NCBI GenBank assembly: GCA_002946415.1
Contig: NJPS01000046.1
Span: 1,054,001-1,118,000 of the forward strand
DNA: 64,000 nucleotides
Source: Rutstroemia sp. NJR-2017a BVV2
Taxonomy: Eukaryota; Ascomycota; Leotiomycetes; Helotiales; Rutstroemiaceae
Reading direction: 5' to 3'
Shown here one piece after another: positions 47,278-58,031 of this stretch; positions within the stretch are counted from its first letter, which is position 1, and each line of letters opens with the position of its first letter. A program made the translations under genes and the position numbers. The notes below the pieces were generated by a model, which was not told the DNA's origin, did not search any database, and saw only the letters and a list, made by a program, of their open reading frames with translations.

Positions 47278-48815
47278 ATGCTACTTTTCTTGTTCTTATT
47301 TTGTTGCTGTTCTTTGATTGCTTGCGCCAACACAGATCCACAATGCGGTTCTTCTGCTCCGCAAGGAAGTCAGACTTGCCCACTTAATACATGCTGTAGC
47401 GCTCTTGGATATTGTGGGGTTTGTCTCTATGCCCTGTTCACGTCTTTTCTTGTCATACAACAGAACTTACACAGGTTTACGCGCACAACGTCTGACTTCC
47501 ACTCTCTTCTAGACCACACCAGCATATTGCATCAACGCCGACCCCGTAGGTGGAACCCAACCCTGCCAGCGTGGCTACGGTACATGCGGCGCAATCCAAT
47601 TCCCCAACTGCGGCGTCGGAAGCACAACAGCCAGTCGCGGCCGCCGAGTCGCCTACTGGCAAGTTGCAGGCGTAAATCGCGCTTGCAATGCCCTTCCCGT
47701 CCCATTAATCCCTACTTCAAATCTCACCCATCTCATTTTCGCCTTTATGTCCATCTCGTCGAATGACTATCGCGTGGTGCCGTTTGATCAGACGGCGGTC
47801 CCGTTCATGTATCCGTTTACGGCGCTGGCTTCGACTTCTTTGGCTACGTATATGGCGGTGGGAGGGGGGAGCATGTCGGCGCAGGTTTGGTCGGCGATGG
47901 TTTCGAATCAGGCGAATCGTGCGGTCTTTATAGATAGTGTGGAGCAGTGGCTTTCCGTATTCCGCTTCCAGGGCGTGGATCTTGACTGGGAATTCCCGAA
48001 CTCGGCTGCAGATAAAGCGAATTTCGTAGCGCTGGTGCGCGAAATGAAAGCTTCGTTTAACGCAAAGTACCCCTATCAAAAATGGGGCATTAGCGTTGTG
48101 CTGTTTGTTCTTCACCACTCATACTACTATCTCTATGGCTCTACTAACAAGTCAAGGACCACAGACCACCAGACTTTTATTCCCTAGGGTTCTACGATCC
48201 CGTCGCGCTCGAACCGTACATCGAGTTCTTCAACTTCATGTCCTACGACTTGCACGGCCCCTGGGAAGCCGCCACCCAAGGCGCCATCGTCCGCCCCCAG
48301 ACCGCCATCACCGACATCAACACCGCCATCACGCCGCTCTGGTTCGCGGGCGTCGATCCCAACAAACTCAATCTCGGCCTCGCTGCCTACGGCCGCGGCT
48401 ACACGCTCTCCAACCCCGCGTGCAACACCCCCGGATGTCCGTACTCGGGCTCATCGATGGCAGGCCCGTGTAGTGGCGAGCAGGGCATTCTCAGCATGCG
48501 CGAAGTGCAGGTGCTGGTACAGCAGAAGGCGCTGAGACCGGCGGTTATTGCCGGGCAGATGGTGAAGCAGGTCGTTTATGGGGTGAGGGACGATCAGTGG
48601 ATGGGGTTTGATGATGATGAGACGTGGGGGCTGAAGAGGAGTTGGGCGGATCAGCTTTGTATTGGGGGGACAGTGGTTTGGAGTTTGGATTTGCAGACGG
48701 TTGGCACGTGAGTTGTTCTTTTTGTTCTCTACTCCGCAATGAGTCGTTACTTTTGGTGTGCGCTAACGACTTGGATTCTGGCAGTGGCGATGGCGTTTTT
48801 GGACCGGCGTTTTGA
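47278..48815 (+). CDS. GH18 chitinase with N-terminal chitin-binding domain
   Basis: Four exons, 47278-47418, 47513-48102, 48165-48707 and 48785-48815, encode 434 residues. A signal peptide (MLLFLFLFCCCSLIACA) is followed by a hevein-type chitin-binding domain (CGSSAPQGSQTCPLNTCCSA, then GYCGTTPAYC across intron 1). The GH18 barrel has the chitinase block YMAVGGGS and the catalytic motif FQGVDLDWEFP, with Asp203, Asp205 and the acid Glu207. FMSYDLHGPWE and GLAAYGRGYTLS follow in order. The first Asp of the usual DGVDIDWE motif is Gln here, which still leaves the catalytic triad. Intron 2 ends after a perfect CTACTAAC branch site. Role: secreted chitin degradation or cell-wall remodelling. Confidence 0.9.
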
Positions 48816-49737
48816 AATACTGTTTTTCGAGAACTCGACACTTAGCGTGTCTCTTTTCTATTTCTATGATTCTCTCGAGCATTTCTGGGTTTACTCGTGC
48901 AGTTTTTTGGTTACATGTTCGAGGGAAGCTCGTGGTATTTGCTGGATAAATCATATGCATTCAATTGGTGAATGTTCATACATGTTACAGTGATGCAGTT
49001 GGAAGTTAGGTTGTACACGAATGGATATTTCAAGTCTTTGGTGCACATTTGAAATTGCCTGGCATTGGTTCTATGTGATTGAGTTCCCCTTTCTCCTACT
49101 GGCTTCAATGCGATTGAGTTTCCCCTTTCTCCTCCTGGTATCCACCACTACATCAAAATCCTTCCTGCTTCTTCGTCTTGCCCCTTGCCTGAAAGTGAGC
49201 ACAAACAACGATCCTAAAGGCGTTCCTAATACCCGGAAGGCTCAGGATGCGAGTTGTAAGAGAGTCGATTGCGTGGAAAGGGTAGACGGTGAGGATACAG
49301 TAAACGAGATGGCGAAGTGATGCGAAGTTCTGAGGCGGTGGACGACAATCGAGACAAGTATGAAGGCGAAAGCTGATGCGAGCAGGTAGAAATAAAATGA
49401 TGATATTGAAAAGAGAGGTTTATTGTTGCTGTAATGACAGTGTTTGACGAATAGGTGGCTATTGCTGGCTAGAAAATATGAATGTGCCCAAGCCTAGACA
49501 TCGATATGTAAGAAATACATTTGAAAACTGGGGATTGTTGCTGTAATGACAGTATCTGGTGAGTGGGTGACTGTGCTGAACTGAAAACATGGAGATTCAA
49601 AAGCTGAAAGGTCCCAAGCAAAGACATCTTCGTGGCTCGGAAAGATTTTGAGATTGTCGCCTGGAAGATTGTAACAAAGTCGTGCTAAGAGAACTTGTAA
49701 ATATAGAAATCTCAAGCTCAACAGGGATGTCTTACCA
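48816..49737. other. Intergenic with a diverged 100-bp tandem repeat
   Basis: No supported gene. ATTGTTGCTGTAATGACAGT occurs at about 49424 and 49526 with related flanks, so a unit of about 100 bp was duplicated near the 3' end of the next gene. Confidence 0.5.
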
Positions 49738-50493
49738 TTAATTCGCTGCCGCCGGGATAGCTGCAGGTTGACGCTCGATTCGGAGCTTTTCCAGCTCAAA
49801 ATTGTATTCAGCAACCTTCAATTCTCCTTTCGTTGTCATCAACTGCAACTCCTGGGCGAAACGGATGCGCATCTGCTCTATTTGAGACTGGCTATACCAT
49901 TTATGACCAAGAAAACATAGTGAAGCAGCAACACATAAAGCTATCAAGAAATAACCAGAGCTATTACTTGGTGCTATGAAGTATGCTGTAATAGCAAACG
50001 CCAACAGTCCAAAAAGTGACATAGTTTCTTTGGTAGTTTCTTCGTTGGGGGAGTCTCCGATGAGGCAGACACAGAAAGTTAAGAGAACAATCATAACGCA
50101 ACATGTCAGGATTAATTGATCATGGGGACTAAAAGTCGTTAACACGCAGATTGCGACCAGTGCCACCAAAATGTTGAAATTTGAGCTCGTTCGTCCCACC
50201 CAGAGGTCAGTTAAACCCAAGGCATCAAAAATACCTCCGAGGTATGAAAGCCACATCATGATTAACGAAACTGTCAACCAGATTAGAGACTTGAAGTTTC
50301 GAGTGATGCCAGGTGCGACAGATGCGAAGATAGTTGCGACAGATGTGAAGATAGACGTGAGAAATGTGAAGAAGGATAGGAAGGTAGAAGCCACATACTT
50401 GAAAAAGAGCAAAGCTTGTCCTTTTATGCCCATGGGATTCTGACTTATAGGAGGTTCTTGACCCTCCACTGCCGTATGATTCTCCGATGGCAT
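49738..50493 (-). CDS. Multi-pass membrane protein of unknown function
   Basis: One exon encodes 251 residues. About six hydrophobic segments run from 30 to 200 (for example YVASTFLSFFTFLTSIF, ILVALVAICVLTTF, LILTCCVMIVLLTFCVCLI, YFLIALCVAASLCFL). The C-terminal 50 residues are hydrophilic and helical (QIEQMRIRFAQELQLMTTKG, ELEKLRIERQ), suggestive of a short coiled coil facing the cytosol. No family comes to mind. Position between the chitinase and the sphingolipid gene gives no hint. Confidence 0.6.
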   Translation of the reverse strand: MPSENHTAVEGQEPPISQNPMGIKGQALLFFKYVASTFLSFFTFLTSIFTSVATIFASVAPGITRNFKSLIWLTVSLIMMWLSYLGGIFDALGLTDLWVGRTSSNFNILVALVAICVLTTFSPHDQLILTCCVMIVLLTFCVCLIGDSPNEETTKETMSLFGLLAFAITAYFIAPSNSSGYFLIALCVAASLCFLGHKWYSQSQIEQMRIRFAQELQLMTTKGELKVAEYNFELEKLRIERQPAAIPAAAN

Positions 50494-52538
50494 GATGAAT
50501 GTTGTTCACTGCTGTACCGATTCTGATATTTGTAATGTTGTAACTGACTGGTTCTGATATCCGGAAGATGATGCCTCGACAACAAGTATCGATAAGGGTA
50601 ATATATACATATGTATCGTTAATTGTCCGGGTTAATATAGCCACTGTTCAAGGAGCAAACAAAGACTTCTTGAAATGTTCTGAGGATCGACACTGATGAA
50701 ACAACGACTAGTATCATAGAAACGGAGATAGAACAAAGTCTCAACAATAACTTCACTTTCTGCCAATCACTACCCGTGTCTTGTGTCACTAACCCGTTCA
50801 CATCTGTCGGTCCACTATGGACACGACAGCGCGTTGGCTTAGATAGGCGTCTTCTCTGTACTAGTTGTCCCAACTAGGTATACCTGTATAGCTCTACTAC
50901 GCACGATTGCTTCCCGTGATTCTCTCCTGTAGCCACATCGACTCATACCCGACACTACCATATCCAGGAAGATTTTCCCACAAGACCAACACAACCCACA
51001 TGCACTAAAAAAAGCGTTTATGTAATCTCAATAAACGCCGTCTCGAGCTCATTGGTCACGGGCGTCGACATAGCAGTGGCGTAATGCCTGGCAGGCGCGA
51101 AATGAGAATCGGAGCGACGTATAATTCACACGACTGACGTATTCATCTGTATCAAGAACGAATAGTTCCTTCCGTAGTAGTACTACTACTTACTCCGCCC
51201 ACCCCCCCACCACAGCAGTAGTGCAATTCCCGGCAGGGTAAAGCGAGAATTGAAACAACATATAATTCACGCGACTAGCGTGGTTATGAGTATTAAGAAC
51301 GAATTACTCGTGCCTTGCAGATGCCTCTTCCGTAGCACTATCACTTACTCCGCCTTTTTCAGTATCTATCCTTATCCTTCTGGACACTTCTCCCTTCATA
51401 ATCCCTGTAGCACTACTACACACTCCACGCCCTTCCGTATCAATACTTATCCTTCTGGACACTTCTTACTTGAAGAAACTCCTTTCATTTCCTACACCGG
51501 AAACTTCTCATCCCCCCTCCTCAACCCACTTCCCAATTCACTCCCCAAAGCAACTCCCCCAGAAAACCTCCTGCACCTCGCGCACCACCACAACCTCCCA
51601 CCCCACAGTACTCATACCACCAGCAAACAGTACAGTAAGCAAGCTCTCCACCCCACCACGCCAGACCCTTAACACCCCCAGCCGCCAGCCGCTAGCCGCC
51701 AGCCATCAAACCCCAACTCCCAAACCCAAGTACACTCTTCCCTCTTCCCATTTCCCATTTCAGATTCAGACTCATAACCCATCCCACCCCCATCACCGAC
51801 TCAAAACCACCCATCCTCCAAACCACTCCAAACACCCTCCCCAACCACCCCCAGCAGAACAACAAGCAAACAACCCCCCCTCCCCTCCACCCTCCCCCAA
51901 CCCCAAGTAATCAACGCCCAAACAACGCGCATATAATTCCTTTGTTCCTTATTCCCCATTCTTTATTCTTTGTCCATCACACCATTTTTGCGCTTAACCA
52001 AATAGGAGATACGGGGAACGAGCCGAGAGTGGGGAGCGAGCTCGGTGAATATAGAGAGGAATTAGTCTTAGACCTTGCCTGGGAAAGTTGTCTTGAGGCC
52101 AAAGGGAGATAGGTTAAGTCGATGTGAATGAATGGATGAATGGCTTTTGACCCTTTGTCTGGAGGCGGAAAGAGATAGACTGAGCTAATGTGTATGAATG
52201 AATGAATAGCTTTTGAGCGCTTTCCAGACTGTTGATTCACGCAACTGCGAGAATCTCTCCTTTTTCGCCAAATTCTTCTCCGCGGCTAAGAAATGTGGGG
52301 CTTGAATCAAAGAATGATTCTGAGTGAAAGTCATGCAAAGGAAAATTCGACGGATCGGCTGCTGAGCAAGAAGATTGAACATTTTGTCATGTATAGCCTG
52401 GTCTACTCAGTCCAGGGGTAAGATATATGTGTATAGAGAACAGGATATGCAAAAGAGACTCCCAAGATATTAACAACACCACACATATATAGTCCCCACC
52501 TCACCAACAACTCACCCATTCATACAACCCCCTCCTCC
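50494..52538. other. Intergenic, repeats and a C/A-rich tract
   Basis: No supported gene. The stretch holds two imperfect copies of a 140-bp unit (about 51072-51350), a 76-bp duplication (about 51362-51480) and a strongly C/A-biased tract (51490-51910) whose long Pro/Thr-rich frames look like composition artefacts. Confidence 0.55.
51072..51480. repeat. Nested imperfect tandem repeats
   Basis: A unit containing GCAGT(G/A)G(C/T)G(T/C)AAT and later TATAATTCAC(A/G)CGACT occurs at about 51072 and again about 142 bp on. CTTATCCTTCTGGACACTTCT occurs at about 51372 and 51448. Confidence 0.75.
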
Positions 52539-53698
52539 TCACTTCGCCGACGTCGTCCCCCCTCTCATAAACCCCTTCTCCACCCCCCACTTCTTTACCT
52601 TCCCATCCAAATCCCACCTCACCACCCCCCACACGGCCGCCAACCCACACTCCACGACCCAATCCTTCAACCCAGCATTCCTCCTACTCCCACCCCACGC
52701 ACACGCCCGCATCGCACTCCCCAAAATCCCCGTCGTGATCAAAAACTCGCCCCTCTCCAACCCCGCAATCGCCGCCTTGGCCACCTGATCCGGGCTCTGC
52801 ACGGGATCCGCCTCCTCCAGCAATAGCGTCACCGCCGGCTTCGTGCGATTCTCCCTCTCCAGCCCCGGGCTTGTAATCGTGGCTGGGAACACGACGTGGA
52901 TTTTGGGTGGGTTGGGATACAGCAGGAGTTCCTGGTCGAGAGTGTCGGCGAGGGATTTCAGCGCGGCTTTGGCGGGGGAATACGGCGAGTAGCCGGTGGT
53001 GGAATAGAAGGCTAGCACGCTGCTGGTGAAGATCAGGTGGCGGTCTGCGGGGGTGGCGTCGGGGGAGAGCCAGCGGCTGAGAACGGCGTGAGCCATGTCG
53101 ACGCAGCTCCAGTAGTTCATGTCCATCTGCGAGCGCATCGTGGAGATGGGGGTGTCGAGGAAGAGGGCGGGGTGCGAGGAGCCGGCAATGCACCAGACGA
53201 TGTCGGGGGCTGAGCCGAGGAGGGTGGTGGTTTCGGTGAGGATGCGGGCGGATTCGTTGGCGAGGGTGACGTCGGCGGATAGGTAGTGGAAGCGTTGGGA
53301 AGGAGAGGAAGCTGCGGCCTATAGATTATAATTATATGAGCGATTACAGTTTTCGAGGAAAGTTGGGGATTTGGACAAACGGGGACGAACCTTTATTTCA
53401 AGTAGCGCCGCCTCCAATTTCTCAACACTTCTTGAGACAATCATTAGGTTGGCACCTTTCTGTGCGAGCTGTATAGCAACACTTTTTCCCATGCCCTCCG
53501 ACGCTCCTGTCAGTAGGATTGTCTGTTGCAAATCATCGTCAGCTTTCAGTGTATTGTTGATCAGCCAATGTACAGTTAACATACCTTTCCTTTAACCTCG
53601 AACTTGTTCCCTCCAAAGAACCCCATGATGAAAGGTAACAAAACAGCGAAACCTAACACAAGAGCTGCGATGGTCCAGTAGCTAATTGCTGGAGCCAT
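52539..53698 (-). CDS. TSC10: 3-ketodihydrosphingosine reductase (KDSR/Tsc10)
   Basis: Three exons on the minus strand, 53698-53585, 53522-53391 and 53318-52539, encode 341 residues. An N-terminal membrane helix ([20 protein letters not shown]) precedes the SDR Rossmann fold, with the NADPH site [14 protein letters not shown] at 39-52. The catalytic region has [21 protein letters not shown] (Ser, Tyr at about 195, Lys at about 199). The C-terminus has a weaker hydrophobic segment and a basic tail, typical of the ER enzyme. It reduces 3-ketosphinganine to dihydrosphingosine, the second step of sphingolipid synthesis. The gene body is unusually GC-rich in exon 3. Confidence 0.92.
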
Positions 53699-54555
53699 GC
53701 TGGCAATAATATATGAATTGAGCTGAGGAAGATGATACGTTGTTGACAGAAACGCGCTGGACGCGATAGCCGAAAAGCTATTGCCCGCGCACTTTATTTT
53801 GGGGTGAAGCCAACATGCTGATAGGTGCAATTGATACGAGATAAGAAAATACTTGGGCGCTAAAAGGTACAAGATTTAATTAAGATTTAAATAGCTGGAT
53901 AAAGTTGTAGTTTCTTCAAATATTATATTCTAGTGGATTCACGGAACCGACCGACCTTAAAGTTAATTTGAGGCCGCATTAAAGAAATATTGCTGTCGCC
54001 ATAATGTTCAATCGAGTGAGCTGTGTCACAGTACCTTTCACCCATTGGATCGTACCGTTCCCGGCATCACAGCATTTAAAGGTAAGCTTGTATGTAGATT
54101 TACTTGTATTTCGATTGACTGTAAAACTAGCCACTTGGCTAACCAATGTAGCCAATTCTTGATCTATCTTCATTCATACCGCAGTTCAGTCCAAACCATT
54201 GGATAATAACTTGGAAAATGAATGCTTTTGAAATCAAAGGTAACTCGAATAGCTCATGGCCAACAGCACGGTACGCCAATGTTCCGTCTATCCATGAAGT
54301 TTTTGATGTAATTGCCCCAACATCTCCAGAAAAGGCTCCACGGCGCCTCAGAATATGTTAAATATGTTAAATATGCAAAAACAAAAATGAAAGCACAAGA
54401 ACCGTCCGTCAACGCCATTGTAGTAAACGCAAATATGTATCCTTCCATGTTGCAAAACGCCACGTTTCCGTTTCATGGGTATCATCCGTCCCCCAAAAAC
54501 CAAGTCGCGAATAAACAAAAATGATATATCGTAAAAGATGCGGATATTGTGACGG
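53699..54555. other. Intergenic between KDSR and SCAP
   Basis: It holds the KDSR promoter and the SCAP 3' flank. AT-rich, with no supported gene. Confidence 0.5.
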
Positions 54556-57500
54556 TTAGCTTGTCCTCTTGCGTGTGAGAACCGGTTTTTTCCTCCTAGT
54601 CGCAGCAGGCGCCATACCCACAAAGACTTCATCATTGTCATCATTGGGACGGTCGTAACGTTCGTGACCAACAGTGATGAGCTTGACGACATTGCCTATG
54701 GCTACTACGACACTGTTCATACCCACTCGGATGATAGGCCCAAGTTTGCCAACAAGCAGCAACTGGTCATACTCAGAGTTTAATGGTACTGAACACTCAT
54801 CACCTCTGCCTCCTAGACTCCACACTTCCCAGCCATCTTTCTCGACAGATGGACTTGTTCCCAGTCGGCGATCGCCACCACCACGTCGTCGTAGGCCATC
54901 CCTTCCGAGAGGAGAGAGCGATTGACTAGCCATTCCGTGCTTGTCTTTGTTCCCCTTCTTCCGCACGCCAACAACGTACCCTGATTGCACCACTTGCCAA
55001 TCACCGGGATTGCTAATGCGGTACTTTCGTTCGACTGTCTCGCGCCACAGACAACAAGTCTTAGAGCCTGGAGTGTTCGGATCGCGGAAGCATATCGTAT
55101 CACCATCTCGATGTGGTAGGTAAGACTGCATGACGAGGTCACTAGTCTCGGTGCAAGTATATACAAGGGCAAAAGAGCCTAGGCCAACGGAGCCACATTG
55201 AGGTCTGCGCCTTGTCGAATGGAAGCATTGTAATGTACCTGCTTTGATAGGCTCAGTCACAAAGGAGTGAGTAACGTTGTGCGTAAAAACGTCAACTAGG
55301 TCTACGCTGTGATTTCGTACCGCAAGAAAGGACGAAAGCGCAGGTAACGGTAGAACCGAAATTACATCTTTGTCGTCTGAGACCCAGGGAAATCGTAAGT
55401 CGTTTGAAATCCAACCATTCTCTTGTAGTTCTGCCACATGCACACAGCCGCGCTTCGATGCAGTGATGATCTTTGGGGATGGAATAACACCATTCGTAAT
55501 AACTTTCTCGAGATGTGGTTCAACACAAACCAATGGGCTGCGACAGATCTGGAGGTCCTTGGCGATATTGTCTTCCATGTGAAGTTCTGTCATGAGGCCA
55601 CTTTGTCGCACAATAATGACCGGATCGATAAACTCTGTTTGATCATTACCGAAGAAAAATGCAACAGGAGGGCGACCTTTTAGATCCACAGCCATTACTG
55701 GGCCCCATCTTCTTTCCGGGAGGTTCCAAAGAGAAACTGTGCTCTTTGATAAGATTGCTAGCCAATTCGAGTCACTATCAATCGCCATAGATAAAACTGG
55801 AAAGGGATCTATGTCGGAGCCAGGATCTTCAATGATATAGCTTCGACCGGAGCGTTGCGCGTCCCAAACACGAATCCACCGATCTAACCCAACTGATACA
55901 ATGATGCCATCACGGGATGCTGTCATCAAAACGATATCCAGGGCATGGCCAGGCCCGAAAGTTTTGACAGATAATAGCGGCTCATCGCCATGGCCTTCGT
56001 GGTTTTCGTCATCGGATGGCTCGTCGGAAAGAAGATACTTGATAAACCGATTTACCAACCCTCCAATGAGAATCACAAAAATAAGAGTTTGCAAGGTGTG
56101 ACTTTCGAGAAAGTCATAGAATGCCGGAAGAAACATCCTGACCCCGAGGCGATTGGGAGTGCGATCGGAACCCTTCATGACAAAAATCAAAGGGTCGTAT
56201 ACCTGGGCAATGAAGCTATGTGACTTTGGCTTAATGATACCCATAACTTCATGCACTGTTTCATGGTCCTGTAGACGAAGCCATGCTGTCGGGGTCCTAG
56301 CCTGATGTATGTCAACTTCAAGGACGGATGTAGAACTCGGATTATTCGATCCCAACAAATGTCGACCAATCTGTAAGGCTCCCTTGATAATACCCTCGAA
56401 GTGCCACTGACAACCGAAAACTGCAACAATGACAACAAGTGTACCAACGATCCGTGTAGAAGGCATATTTCCACCGTGAAAAATAAAATGGGTCCAAGAA
56501 CTTGCAAGGGTTCTTTCGGGAGATGAGTAGCGCCTTTCTCGAGAAGCTGCCAGAGTGTCGTTCAGCTGTGGTGGACGTACATCAATGCTCAATATGGGCG
56601 CAAAGAATGTCAGGAGGTAGAAAAAGTCGAAGAATAACGCCAGGACTACAAATATGCAGAAAGTGACAGTTGCTTCCCCGCCAGCCTTGGACCCAAGCCA
56701 TAAGATTACAAGTCTTTGGCAGGTGTTTGTCAAGAGGACATGGCCCTTCCGTCCGAAAGCTTCCGCCATTCTGAGAGTAGGATGATGAGAAGAAGGGGTG
56801 ACAATGACAGCTCTAACGAGCTGCAACATGTTTTCTGTGCCGCAAAAGACCACAATCAAAGGATAGTATTCTCGTGGTATCATTGATAAGTCGATCTTAA
56901 GTATAGCACAGACAGTGAAAGTTGACGTGAATGTGAATGTCAATTGGGTTGTCGCAGCTATGAGTAGCCCGAGTCGCGATTTGAGAGCTCTCAGACCCCA
57001 TAGAGTTGCTGTAAACCACCATACACCTGCGGCATACGCGACGACGAGGATCATGTACTCCCAGTTTGAAGTGGGTTGAAAACGAAACTCATAGGGAGTG
57101 CTTCTAGAGGACCGTCCATTGGAAGGAATGACGCGCCAATCATCGGACCCTATCGCTGCAAGTTCAGCAGCTCTTTCTTCCCAAACCTTTCCAACGGGCG
57201 AATCACGCATATGCAACAAGGTTATGACCAATGCGTCTGCAGCCACAAGGCGGTGGTCCTCGAATCGCTTACCACTGAAGACTATGGAATGCCTCAAGGT
57301 TACATTGACAGATGTCGATCGATGAAAGTTGGTATTGACTGTGTTGATAATATCCTTATCCGCAGCTACAGCTTCCTTTGAACATGACCAGTACTGCAAT
57401 GGTGAATGAAAGAACCATGACGAATTCGTTAAACCATTGGCCGCGTGAAAGCTATCCCGCAAGTCCACCGACATGCCAATCCCAGGGTCGACTACCTGAA

Positions 57501-58031
57501 CCTGGTTCGACACTCTACGAGGATTGAAGTCGATAGTCGGTCCGAGAATTTTATCTTGAATCTCCAATGCAGCTAGAAGAACATGCGGTTCAAGAGCTTT
57601 CATGTAACTCCCTATCCCCATTTTAGCACTTCAATTTCTACCCACCCGAATCCGTTGACGTACCATGTACCCATATTGATCGCATAACCACGTCGGGCAT
57701 TCGTGTGTTGTCCAGTTCATTGAGGGGTTGCGCAGATGTCCACACATGATGGGGAAGGTTGGATGCGCCGTTCGTGAAGCCATTCGTAAAGAGGAAAGGG
57801 AAAGGATAGATGAGAAGAGTTGCGATGACGGCGGAGAAAGTGATGGCAGCAACCGAGTGCTTTGCTACATTGTAACCAAATCGTGTAAACGTGTCTCGAA
57901 TTGGGTTTTTGGGATCGGGGTCTGGAGGCTCGGTCGTTCTGACGATTTAGATTAGTGATATTAACTTTACGCTATCAGGATCCTGTATGGGCTACATACC
58001 CTCTAAACGGATAGAGAAGGTACCAAATCAT
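54556..58031 (-). CDS. SREBP cleavage-activating protein (SCAP)
   Basis: Three exons on the minus strand, 58031-58000, 57938-57664 and 57611-54556, encode 1120 residues. The first 10 codons (MIWYLLYPFRG, across intron 1) match the typical fungal SCAP start, then TTEPPDPDPKNPIRDTFTRF follows. Multiple membrane helices include a sterol-sensing domain at about 285-460 (LTFTFTSTFTVCAI, GTENMLQLVRAVIVTP, LVILWLGSKAGGEATVTFCI). The cytosolic C-terminal half has WD-like repeats (IVSVGLDRWIRVWDAQ and others) that bind SREBP. SCAP escorts SREBP from ER to Golgi when sterols or oxygen are low. A basic tail ends in KKPVLTRKRTS. Confidence 0.92.

Noticed and set aside
51250..51910. Overlapping Pro/Thr-rich open frames
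   Set aside because: They result from a C/A-rich tract with few possible stops. No start context, signal or motif.
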